Shown here: positions 1 to 6,464 of the stretch, in pieces
How positions within the stretch are numbered: position 1 is the stretch's first letter
Layout of the letters: each line of letters starts with the position of its first letter
Assembly (NCBI GenBank): GCA_016839905.1
Contig: JAEOTJ010000318.1
Span: forward strand, 1-7,800
Reading direction: 5' to 3'
Source: Promethearchaeota archaeon
GTDB taxonomy: Archaea > Asgardarchaeota > Lokiarchaeia > Sigynarchaeales > SOKP01
Length of the DNA stretch: 7,800 nt
Notes under the pieces: model-generated
The model's database searches: none
The model's input: the letters and a program-made list of their open reading frames with translations, nothing else
What the model was told of the DNA's origin: nothing
Position numbers and translations under genes: made by a program

Positions 1-31
1 CCATAAATAGTTATTTTTATTAGGCATAAAT

Positions 32-85
32 ATAACTATCTTCTTTCTCCTATTATAATTTAGCGCAGTAAAAGAAGAAAGTTAT
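32..85. repeat. Imperfect inverted repeat / stem-loop
   Basis: Positions 32-46 and 71-85 are reverse complements at 14 of 15 positions (the mismatch is 38 against 79), with a 24-base loop. A short T run (93-97) follows on the + strand, so it could be the transcript end of a gene lying left of the window. It could also be an operator or structured RNA. No coding frame is open on the + strand at the left edge, because all three frames hit a stop within the first 21 bases. Confidence 0.55.
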
Positions 86-157
86 GAATCAATTTTTGTC
101 GGTTGAATCAAGTACTGATTAATTATATAAAATTAAAATAAAATTAAATTAGATGAA

Positions 158-165
158 TTTTTATA
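158..165 (+). promoter_or_regulatory. Candidate TATA box for the nucleotidyltransferase gene
   Basis: The octamer TTTTTATA lies about 38 bases before the TTG start at 200. With the usual archaeal spacing of about 25 bases, transcription would begin near 188 and give a very short leader. That fits the absence of a ribosome binding site in front of the gene. Confidence 0.45.
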
Positions 166-199
166 CTTAAGATAAAAAAAACAAAACCTTGATTATATT

Positions 200-1300
200 T
201 TGAAAATAATAGGTCCTATTGCCGGCATTGGAAGTCGCTTGCGACCATTTACTTTAAGCAAACCTAAAGCATTTATAAGAATAGCGGGCAAAACAGTTTT
301 AGATCATATTCTGACTAAGTTTAGCAATACTTTTGAACCGGATACCGAATTAATTCTCATAGTAGGTTATAAAAAGAGGCAAATTATAGATTATATTAAA
401 AAGAATTATAAAGATAAATTTAAGCTTAATTTTATTGAACAAGTTCCGCGAGGATATAAAGACAACATCCCATATTATTGGGGACTTGGAGAAGCCGTTT
501 ATTTAGCACATACAAGATTTGACACAAAAGATTTTAGTATTAAAGAAGAAGATAAAAGAGAAGGGAGTCTAATTTTTTTAAGTGATATGATCTCAATCGA
601 TGAATACTCTTATTTAATGTATAGATACTATGAATCTGATGTGGATGGGATCATAACGGTAATGGAAGTACCTAAAGAAAATGCTAGTTCTTATGGTATC
701 GTTGAAGTAGACGATAATAATTTGATAAAAAATTTAGTAGAGAAACCTAAAGAATACATTTCAAATTTAGCCATAGCAGGTATATACGCATTTTCAAATA
801 CAACCACCATAGCGCTCTTTAATAATATTAAAAAATATTTGGATCAAAGAACAGAAAATTCCAAAGAAGTCTATATGACTAAAAGTTTACAAGATCTTAT
901 CGATCAAGGTTTTAAAATAGTTGCGGTTGTTCATAAACAAGGTATTCTTGATTTTGGAAGGCCCTCTGAATTATTAAACGGAAATAAATACCTTTTAGAA
1001 AAATATTCTGTCAAAAAAGAAGATTTTCAAAGTTTAAACATCGGCATTGAGCGGTCGTATTTAAAAAATCCCATTTACATTGGTAAAAATACGAAAATTA
1101 TAAATTCCGTAATTGGACCTTATATCTCAATTGGTGAAAACTCAACTATAAAAAACACAATATTAGAAAACTGTTTAATTGAAAAAAATGCAATTCTCAC
1201 TAATGTGATGACATCAAACTCTATTATTGGAAGTAATGTTAAAATTAAAAATATTAGTAAGGATAATTTAATAATTGGTGATAGATCTTCCGTCAATTAA
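200..1300 (+). CDS. Sugar-phosphate nucleotidyltransferase with left-handed beta-helix C-terminus
   Basis: Member of the NTP_transferase family (RmlA/GlmU-N/GalU type), which joins a sugar 1-phosphate to a nucleoside triphosphate to make an NDP-sugar in the cytoplasm for surface glycans. The 366-residue protein shows the nucleotide-binding signature G9-x-G11-S-R13-L-R-P16 followed by P22-K23, a GLGEAVYLA segment at 95-103, the metal-binding Asp129 in LSDM, SYGIVEVD at 164-171, the E181-K182-P183 sugar-binding motif, and a late D251-F-G. From about 290 onward hexapeptide-like repeats (IGKNTKI, IGENSTI, IGSNVKI) form a short left-handed beta-helix, as in GlmU-like and long RmlA-like enzymes. 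The start is the TTG at 200: an in-frame TAA at 173-175 rules out longer forms, and the family motif begins at once. Nucleotide and sugar specificity cannot be read from the sequence. The usual Gly before the metal Asp is Ser here. Confidence 0.9.
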   Translation: MKIIGPIAGIGSRLRPFTLSKPKAFIRIAGKTVLDHILTKFSNTFEPDTELILIVGYKKRQIIDYIKKNYKDKFKLNFIEQVPRGYKDNIPYYWGLGEAVYLAHTRFDTKDFSIKEEDKREGSLIFLSDMISIDEYSYLMYRYYESDVDGIITVMEVPKENASSYGIVEVDDNNLIKNLVEKPKEYISNLAIAGIYAFSNTTTIALFNNIKKYLDQRTENSKEVYMTKSLQDLIDQGFKIVAVVHKQGILDFGRPSELLNGNKYLLEKYSVKKEDFQSLNIGIERSYLKNPIYIGKNTKIINSVIGPYISIGENSTIKNTILENCLIEKNAILTNVMTSNSIIGSNVKIKNISKDNLIIGDRSSVN

Positions 1301-1486
1301 AAAACCACCAGAAGATTTATGTAATATATAAAAAAGATTGATGGTTTAAACTTAATAAGGTATAATAAAAGCCTGACCATTACTAATCCCCATAAGATAT
1401 ATATTAAAAAATCTACTATTAGAATTGTATAATTGAATTTTAATAATTATAAAATATTATATGAGAAACAATTTAATTACATAAAA

Positions 1487-1494
1487 TTTAAATA
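1487..1494 (+). promoter_or_regulatory. TATA box before the GIFT-domain gene
   Basis: TTTAAATA preceded by an A-rich BRE-like stretch is a good archaeal TATA box, 56 bases before the ATG at 1550. Initiation near 1517-1520 would leave a leader of about 30 bases. That leader lacks a ribosome binding site but contains two out-of-frame ATG codons. The rest of the 249-base spacer 1301-1549 holds no gene or convincing terminator that I can see, only a weak AAACCACC / GATGGTTT inverted pair near 1303-1347. Confidence 0.5.
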
Positions 1495-1549
1495 AGTTAT
1501 AGAAAAAAAAAAATTGTTTAGAATAATTACATGTAAATAATGATGAAAC

Positions 1550-3238
1550 ATGACATATTACGTGGGTTTTGATTTAAGTCATAAGGAACGAGCAAAAATT
1601 GACGAAAATTACTCTGATTTAAGAGATTATTTAAGCTCAAACGATTTAGTTTGCTATAATTATCAAGAAGCACAAATTACACAAACTACTTTAAAATCAT
1701 ATGATATATTTGTTTTAGGATGCCCAGATTTTGCCAAAATTTCCAATCGAGAGATGTCAGAAATTGAAAATTGGGTAAAAGAGGATGGAGGGGGCCTATT
1801 ATTGTTATCTCACGCAGGTGGCGACAGAGGGCGGAATAGTAACCTATCAGAATTATCAGAACGATTTGGTATTTTATTTGAGAGTGATCAAGTATTAGAT
1901 GATAAAAATAACATAGGTATGGAAAATCTCCCCGTAATGACAGTTTTTAATCCTCCTCATCCAATAACTGAAGGTATCACTTCATTATGTTATCGAGCAG
2001 GATGCTCTCTTACCGTAATAGGACAGGCTATTTCTATTGCAAGTTCTAATGAAACCTCTGATCCTTTTTCTTGTTCCTTAATTTGCGTATCAGAACAAGG
2101 TAATGGTAGGATTTGTGCAATTGGAAGTTATGAATTGTTTAGAAATAGAATTGGAGGTGGATTTCCACAAGATAATCATCCACAACTGGCTTTAAATATC
2201 TTTAAATGGTTAGTTTCAGATTATCGAGCAGAACTAAGATCTGACAGTAGTGCTCCTGCTCCCGTGGCTCCTGCCTCAACCAGGTCTTCGCTTGAATCAG
2301 GAACTCAATTCGCCTCAATAAGTTCAGATTCGAATGTTAATTCTTTTTTAGAAATTGATCCTTCTATAAAAATCTCTGATAAAAGTGACTTTGTTACACT
2401 TTTTAAAACTCTTGTAGAGCAAATTGATATATTTAAAGGTACTCTTGATAATGTTGTTAAAAGGGTAAGTTTTTTAGAAAGTGGAATAATGGAACTCCAA
2501 AAACAACAATCTTATCAAGCACCAGCTAGTTATTCACCTTCTAGTTATCAAGATTCTCAATATTCACAACCAACAAGTCCAAGCAGTTATCAACCACCAG
2601 CTAATTATCCACCTTCCAGTTATCAAGATTCTCGATATTCACAACCAACAAGTCCAAGCAGTTATCAACCACCAGCTAATTATCCGCCTTCCAGTTATCA
2701 AGAATCTCAATATTCGCCACCATCAGTTCCAAACAGTTATCAATCTTCATATACTACAGAGAATCAAGATTTTAAAGATTTAGGCGAGCCTAAACTAGCT
2801 CCTCTTTCAGCATTACCTCCTAAACCTGGTTCAGGGGATAATTCCTCACCACCTGCATCAGGAATAGAAACTAATGATTTCGAAATTGGATTACCTCCTA
2901 TTGAAGATCCCTCTCAAATACGATTTGAGAAAAGTATGGATGTTCCTTCCCAAACAAAAAAAAAAAGTAAAGAAACGAAACCTAAAACTAAAACTAAAAC
3001 ACAACCTAAACCTAAAACTGAACCTAAACCTATTAATAAAGAAGAATTACTTGCTGAAAAAACAAGTTTGGAAAGTAAATTAAATTCTATTCAAAATTTA
3101 ATGGAATTTATTGAAAAAAAATATAAGAATAAGAAAATGGATAAAAAATCTTATGAGAAACAGATTAAAAGAGCAAAAAATGATCTTAATAAAGCTAGTA
3201 AAAGATTAGAAGAAATTAATCAATTATTAGAACAATAG
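1550..3238 (+). CDS. GIFT/IFT52-like domain protein with YQ/SP-rich repeats and C-terminal coiled coil
   Basis: A 562-residue modular protein. Residues 1-225 form an alpha/beta domain of the glutamine-amidotransferase-like fold (GIFT: GldG and IFT52; also DUF4350-like). Landmarks are S10-H-K-E near the start, the DGGGLLLL strand-turn at 79-86, L102-x4-FGI-x6-D113, HPITEG at 137-142, GRICAIGS at 186-193 and a closing IFKWLVSD at 217-224. No nucleophile-elbow Cys is seen, so it is probably non-catalytic. Then come a Ser/Ala/Pro linker, a short helical segment (about 278-318), three 25-residue repeats rich in Tyr, Gln, Ser and Pro (321-395), a Pro-rich stretch, a Lys/Pro/Thr tail (470-495) and a charged coiled-coil hairpin (497-562). 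There is no signal peptide or membrane segment. The start is fixed by in-frame TGA codons at 1541 and 1544. It ends 3 bases from a convergent gene. The order binding domain, flexible linker, oligomerising helix suggests a scaffold (inference); the actual role is unknown. Confidence 0.85.
   Translation: MTYYVGFDLSHKERAKIDENYSDLRDYLSSNDLVCYNYQEAQITQTTLKSYDIFVLGCPDFAKISNREMSEIENWVKEDGGGLLLLSHAGGDRGRNSNLSELSERFGILFESDQVLDDKNNIGMENLPVMTVFNPPHPITEGITSLCYRAGCSLTVIGQAISIASSNETSDPFSCSLICVSEQGNGRICAIGSYELFRNRIGGGFPQDNHPQLALNIFKWLVSDYRAELRSDSSAPAPVAPASTRSSLESGTQFASISSDSNVNSFLEIDPSIKISDKSDFVTLFKTLVEQIDIFKGTLDNVVKRVSFLESGIMELQKQQSYQAPASYSPSSYQDSQYSQPTSPSSYQPPANYPPSSYQDSRYSQPTSPSSYQPPANYPPSSYQESQYSPPSVPNSYQSSYTTENQDFKDLGEPKLAPLSALPPKPGSGDNSSPPASGIETNDFEIGLPPIEDPSQIRFEKSMDVPSQTKKKSKETKPKTKTKTQPKPKTEPKPINKEELLAEKTSLESKLNSIQNLMEFIEKKYKNKKMDKKSYEKQIKRAKNDLNKASKRLEEINQLLEQ
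2510..2734 (+). repeat. Three tandem 75-bp in-frame repeats
   Basis: Units 2510-2584, 2585-2659 and 2660-2734 each encode 25 residues of the pattern SYQxPAxYxPSSYQ(D/E)SxYSxPxxPx. Units 2 and 3 share a nearly identical first two-thirds in DNA, and units 1 and 2 share the last third, so they look like recent unequal duplications kept in frame. A degenerate fourth start (SYQSSY) follows. Further on, 2977-3030 carries short CCTAAA/ACTAAA-type hexamer repeats coding the Lys-Pro/Lys-Thr tail. Confidence 0.9.
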
Positions 3239-3241
3239 GAA

Positions 3242-4489
3242 TTATGGATTTATTACTGGTTTAACACTCTCCGTATAGAAAAAGTGTTTATACGGTTTTT
3301 TCTCTATTACTATTTTTTTTTTAGTATTAATTAAAATTGGATAACATAATGGTATTGAAAATAAGATTCCAAATATTATTCCAAAGCTAAACCTAAAATT
3401 AAACATTTCTTCTAAATATGTATAAAAATTTTCATAATCTGACCAATTTAAAAACAAATCTTTATCATAAGAAAAAATCTGCTCTTCTCCTGCTGGAACA
3501 TACTGCAAATTTACTCTATAAATCGGAAGGAGTTTTAAAGATTTAATAGATGAATTCTTAAATTCAACCTTTGCAATCATACTTTTCCACGATAATTCCC
3601 TTGATAAATCGAATACATAATTTCCTAGAGAATAAAGAATTAGACCATTTCCATATGCTTCTATTTCCTGAATTGTATGGGGACCATGACATGAAACAAT
3701 TGTAGCACCTGAATCAATTGTGTTATAACAAGTTTGCTTTTGAAAGGAATTACAATTTAAACCATATTGTGGAGAAATTCGCCAATGAATTTGAACTATA
3801 ATTATTGCTGTGGGATAATTTTCCTTAACATATGTTATTTCAGAGCTCACTAATGGATTATTTAAGGGAAGAGGTTCGTAATGGGAATTTAAATAGGTCC
3901 ATTGGGTTGGGGGATTGTGAGCATAAGAAAGGAATGCAAATAATAAACCATTTTTTTCAAATAATACAGGTCTTTGAATATCTGAGGATGAATAATTTAT
4001 AATCTCCCCTCCATAAATACCCGTAAATTTAATTTTATTCTCCTTTAACACATCTATTGTATCATTTAAAGCTTTGGGACCAAAATCTAGAATATGATTA
4101 TTAGCTAACGTTAATAAATCGAAATTTGCGTATTTAATTCCTTCTATAAGACGAGGATCTGCTTGGAAAGGCATTTTTCGACCATAAATAAGCTCTCCAT
4201 TAGAAGATAAGACACACTCCAAATTTCCAATCTGATAATCAGCAGAATCAAGAAAATTTTTTGTTGATTCGAAGGGATAATTAGAATTATTTTTTTCATT
4301 GATTTTTTCTTCTATAGTGTGAGCAAGCATGATATCTCCGACAAATAAAATTTCTACATTAGAGGAAGATTCGTATGTCATGCTTTCAGATGATTTAAAT
4401 GGTTGATATAAAAAGAGAAGAAATGGAATTATATCAAAAAAGATAATAAGTAGAATAAAAGTTAGTTTATACTTTAGATGATTATTCAT
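3242..4489 (-). CDS. CapA-family (poly-gamma-glutamate capsule type) metallophosphatase-like membrane protein
   Basis: A 415-residue protein of the PGA_cap/CapA family, which has a calcineurin-like phosphoesterase fold and is linked to capsule or surface polymer synthesis. Residues 8-30 are a hydrophobic N-terminal anchor, and a second membrane segment lies at about 367-387, so the catalytic-like domain (45-335) should face outside, with a basic cytoplasmic tail. Motifs: G51-D52-I-M, G88-N-L-E91, L128-A-N-N-H132-x2-D135-F-G, H235-W, H268-G-P-H271, and Y286-S-L-G-N-Y-V-F-D294. The usual HWGxEY reads HWRISPQY, and three Cys (246, 254, 267) near the active-site loops might form disulfides. The ATG at 4489 is certain because an in-frame stop lies four codons upstream. 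No amide ligase (CapB/PgsB) or other capsule genes adjoin, so poly-gamma-glutamate itself is not implied. Confidence 0.85.
   Translation of the reverse strand: MNNHLKYKLTFILLIIFFDIIPFLLFLYQPFKSSESMTYESSSNVEILFVGDIMLAHTIEEKINEKNNSNYPFESTKNFLDSADYQIGNLECVLSSNGELIYGRKMPFQADPRLIEGIKYANFDLLTLANNHILDFGPKALNDTIDVLKENKIKFTGIYGGEIINYSSSDIQRPVLFEKNGLLFAFLSYAHNPPTQWTYLNSHYEPLPLNNPLVSSEITYVKENYPTAIIIVQIHWRISPQYGLNCNSFQKQTCYNTIDSGATIVSCHGPHTIQEIEAYGNGLILYSLGNYVFDLSRELSWKSMIAKVEFKNSSIKSLKLLPIYRVNLQYVPAGEEQIFSYDKDLFLNWSDYENFYTYLEEMFNFRFSFGIIFGILFSIPLCYPILINTKKKIVIEKKPYKHFFYTESVKPVINP
3263..3310 (+). terminator. Hairpin plus U-tract terminator for the GIFT-domain gene
   Basis: CCGTATA at 3271-3277 pairs perfectly with TATACGG at 3289-3295 and is followed at once by six T, then CTC and further T-rich sequence. 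A competing stem pairs AACACT (3263-3268) with AGTGTT (3283-3288). The element sits 33 bases after the stop at 3238 and wholly inside the last codons of the opposing gene, so those codons serve two functions. Confidence 0.6.
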
Positions 4490-4514
4490 AAATAGTATTT
4501 ATTTATCAATTTTT

Positions 4515-4522
4515 CTTAAATA
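4515..4522 (-). promoter_or_regulatory. TATA box for the CapA-like gene
   Basis: Read on the minus strand, TATTTAAG lies about 29 bases before the ATG at 4489. This is archaeal TATA spacing for a nearly leaderless transcript and suggests the gene has its own promoter in the 56-base gap after the acyltransferase gene. No ribosome binding site precedes the ATG. Confidence 0.45.
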
Positions 4523-4545
4523 TTTCTTATGAGTTTCTATTATTT

Positions 4546-5931
4546 TTATTTTCTTTTTATTTTAAATAATCCAGACCAGTGAAGTTTCTTTCTTTTCTCC
4601 TCATGATTACCTCTATCTTCAGGAGCCTTAAGATCATCTGGCAGGTATGGCTTAGCTATTTTATAAGAAATTTCAAAAAACTCTTTATCACTTATACCTC
4701 TACTAACTTTCTTCAATTCTACCTTAACTTTTTGGAAAGCTCTTCGGATATCTTTTTTCGATGTAGATTCATGTTTCTTCTTTACTTCATCCACAATTTT
4801 TTTAATGATATCATCTGGTAATTCTGCTTCTAATACTTTTAATTTCTCTTTTAGTGCATGTCGCACGGACTTAGCACCGGAGAATTTTCCTATATATAAT
4901 TGTCGTTGTCTCCCTACTACTTTAGGATTTATCGGTTCATAAGTTAAAGGGTGAGCTAGTATTCCCGCAATATGAAGTCCACTCTCATGACTAAACGCAT
5001 AATCGCCTACTATTGGTTTATATTGTGAAATAGGTTTACAAAAATATTTCTCACAAACGACTGAGAGTTCGTATAATTTATCTAATTTAATACCTGTATT
5101 AATACCAAGTCGATGTAAGATCATTACAACTTCTTCTAGTGCGGCATTGCCCGCTCGTTCTCCATATCCATTTATACAAGTATGAGGATATTCACATCCT
5201 TCAATGACACCTACAATTGTATTTGCCACTGCAAGTCCAAAATCGTTATGTGTATGAATCCCCAACTCTATTTTCTTATTAAGTGGCTTAATAACTTCCT
5301 CTCTTATTCTTTTAATTAAATACTTTGCTGAATAGGGTGTGAGGACCCCAACAGTATCTCCAACAACTATTCTTTCCGCTCCTGCTTCTATAGCTATATT
5401 AAAGACATTTTTAAGATGCTTGAAATCGCATCTAGTACCATCTTCTGAGACCCAATTCACTTTGAAGCCATTATCCTTGGCGTATAATATTGCATTTTTT
5501 ATTTTTTCAAGTTGTTGTTCTTCCGTAACATTTAAAGTTTTTCTAAAAATAGAAGAAATTGGCACGAAAATTACGATTTCTTTAAGATCTGAGTCAATAC
5601 AAGCATTTATATCGTCTATTCTTGGCCTAGCAATTCCAAGAATAGTTGATCGTCTAAGATTTTCATTTACTATTGCCTTCACAATACTTTTTTCATTTGG
5701 CGAAACTGCAGGAAATCCAACCGCTATTAATTTAACACCAATATCATCCATTAATTTAGCTAAATGTATCTTTTCATCAAGGGTTAAATAGACCGTAGGG
5801 CTTTGCTCGCCATCTCTTAATGTTTCATCCCAAATACATACCCTCTCAGGTAAATCTTGCTTTTTTAAAGCAATCTTATTATAATCTATAAGTAAATCCT
5901 CGAGTTCTCTTGTAGTGAATTTATAGCTCAT
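4546..5931 (-). CDS. Homocitrate synthase / 2-isopropylmalate synthase family acyltransferase
   Basis: A HMGL-like (DRE-TIM) enzyme condensing acetyl-CoA with a 2-oxo acid in the cytoplasm. The 461 residues show the substrate/metal motif D35-E-T-L-R39-D40-G-E-Q43, H226-T-H228-N-D-F-G (the metal-binding HxH), N254-G-Y-G-E-R-A-G-N-A at 254-263, and the communication-region motif F313-S-H-E-S-G-L-H320 with P336-K-V-V-G and IGKFSG (347-352). The C-terminus is short and lacks room for the LeuA allosteric domain, which favours a homocitrate synthase (NifV/AksA/lysine-type) or citramalate synthase over a feedback-regulated LeuA. A very basic tail (about 439-461) is unusual. The ATG at 5931 is preceded by AGGT at ribosome-binding distance, and there is no alternative ATG/GTG/TTG before the upstream stop at 6010-6012. 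No lysine, leucine or coenzyme B genes adjoin, so the 2-oxo-acid substrate is unresolved. Confidence 0.88.
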   Translation of the reverse strand: MSYKFTTRELEDLLIDYNKIALKKQDLPERVCIWDETLRDGEQSPTVYLTLDEKIHLAKLMDDIGVKLIAVGFPAVSPNEKSIVKAIVNENLRRSTILGIARPRIDDINACIDSDLKEIVIFVPISSIFRKTLNVTEEQQLEKIKNAILYAKDNGFKVNWVSEDGTRCDFKHLKNVFNIAIEAGAERIVVGDTVGVLTPYSAKYLIKRIREEVIKPLNKKIELGIHTHNDFGLAVANTIVGVIEGCEYPHTCINGYGERAGNAALEEVVMILHRLGINTGIKLDKLYELSVVCEKYFCKPISQYKPIVGDYAFSHESGLHIAGILAHPLTYEPINPKVVGRQRQLYIGKFSGAKSVRHALKEKLKVLEAELPDDIIKKIVDEVKKKHESTSKKDIRRAFQKVKVELKKVSRGISDKEFFEISYKIAKPYLPDDLKAPEDRGNHEEKRKKLHWSGLFKIKRK

Positions 5932-5940
5932 GATAGAATT

Positions 5941-6003
5941 ACCTTGATGTCTAAGAGTATTGAATAAGAAAATATTAGAAGCTAAATAAAGTACATTATT
6001 TAA
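5941..6003 (-). promoter_or_regulatory. Promoter and ribosome binding region of the acyltransferase gene
   Basis: Minus-strand TATA-like octamers TTAAATAA (5996-6003) and TTTATTTA (5983-5990) lie 50-70 bases before the ATG. AGGTAAT at 5938-5944, close to the archaeal anti-SD match AGGTGAT, stands 9 bases before it. This 97-base gap separates the gene from the zinc-finger gene, so it is probably transcribed separately. Confidence 0.35.
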
Positions 6004-6028
6004 GTTAAATTAGACTACAATTCTGTAA

Positions 6029-6463
6029 TTACTTATGCCATAATAAGTATAATCTATGCTTTTTTAACCATTTTATGCACTCATCAATTATATGAGGCAT
6101 AGAACCCCTTATCTTATCGCCGGTAATGCTTTTATATATAAATTGATACCCCTCAGTACCTCCTAAAAATTTAATTACTTCTTTGATTTTTTCCATTTCT
6201 TTTGGATCTAAAGTAATCTTTTCTTTTTCTTCGGTTGATATACTTTTTAAAAGTTCTTCTCTAATTTTCTTTCTTAATCCTTCCTCATCAATTTTTTGAA
6301 CTGGTTTTACTTCTTTTTTTGGCTTGACCTTTCGATTTGGATTTTTTACACATATTTTTAAATGACTTGCTAAATTAGCATACTGCTTTCCACAGTAAGG
6401 GCATTTTTTTTTAACCTTTTCTTTTTTGGGCTCTGGTTTTGAAAATAAATCATCAAATGCCAT
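6029..6463 (-). CDS. Small C2HC zinc-finger protein of unknown function
   Basis: A 144-residue basic protein that I do not recognise as a named family. After a Lys-rich stretch (11-20) there is one zinc finger, C21-P-Y-C24-x9-H34-x3-C38, a C2HC variant of the classical C2H2 finger. A Lys/Pro linker (44-53), a charged helix (about 60-80) and a C-terminal folded-looking region (84-144) follow. That region has helices, a GGTEGYQFIY turn and an aromatic end (WLKKHRLYLLWHK). It lacks a signal peptide and membrane segments, so it should be cytoplasmic and could bind DNA, RNA or a protein. The start is one base after the stop of the tandem-RHH gene and is preceded by AGGAGGAT at ideal spacing, so the two are co-transcribed and probably translationally coupled. 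A shared function with that gene is an inference from this arrangement. Confidence 0.8.
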   Translation of the reverse strand: MAFDDLFSKPEPKKEKVKKKCPYCGKQYANLASHLKICVKNPNRKVKPKKEVKPVQKIDEEGLRKKIREELLKSISTEEKEKITLDPKEMEKIKEVIKFLGGTEGYQFIYKSITGDKIRGSMPHIIDECIKWLKKHRLYLLWHK

Positions 6464-6464
6464 C

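Noticed and set aside
1..27. Possible divergent minus-strand gene starting with ATG at 27
   Set aside because: Only nine codons are visible before the window edge. The nearest AGGAG is 19 bases away, too far to act as a ribosome binding site.
1540..1614. C/D-box guide RNA (ATGATGA at 1540, CTGA at 1611)
   Set aside because: Spacing is long, no convincing C'/D' pair or terminal stem is present, and it overlaps the start of a real gene.
2977..3030. Telomere-like CCTAAA repeats
   Set aside because: The hexamers are irregular and in frame with a Lys-Pro/Lys-Thr protein tail, so coding for low-complexity sequence explains them.
2874..3083. 69-codon + strand frame inside the GIFT-domain gene
   Set aside because: Lys/Leu/Asn low-complexity product of the repeated CCTAAA-type sequence read in another frame. 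It has no start signals and matters only if slippage at A11 occurs.
3263..3295. H-type pseudoknot from the two interleaved stems
   Set aside because: The two 3' strands are directly adjacent, leaving no bases to cross the groove of the first stem, so the stems are more likely alternatives than a pseudoknot.
4579..4821. 80-codon open frame on the + strand
   Set aside because: Antisense to the conserved 3' part of the acyltransferase gene. The Phe/Leu-rich translation arises from Lys-rich codons on the other strand.
5339..5791. 150-codon open frame on the + strand
   Set aside because: It lies antisense within the acyltransferase gene, whose catalytic motifs are intact. The translated product is a Ser/Ile/Leu-rich shadow with no recognisable domain.
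4546..5931. Re-citrate synthase as the identity of the acyltransferase
   Set aside because: As I recall, that group has a diverged DxTFRDGQQ-type first motif. This protein has the standard DETLRDGEQ motif of homocitrate and isopropylmalate synthases.
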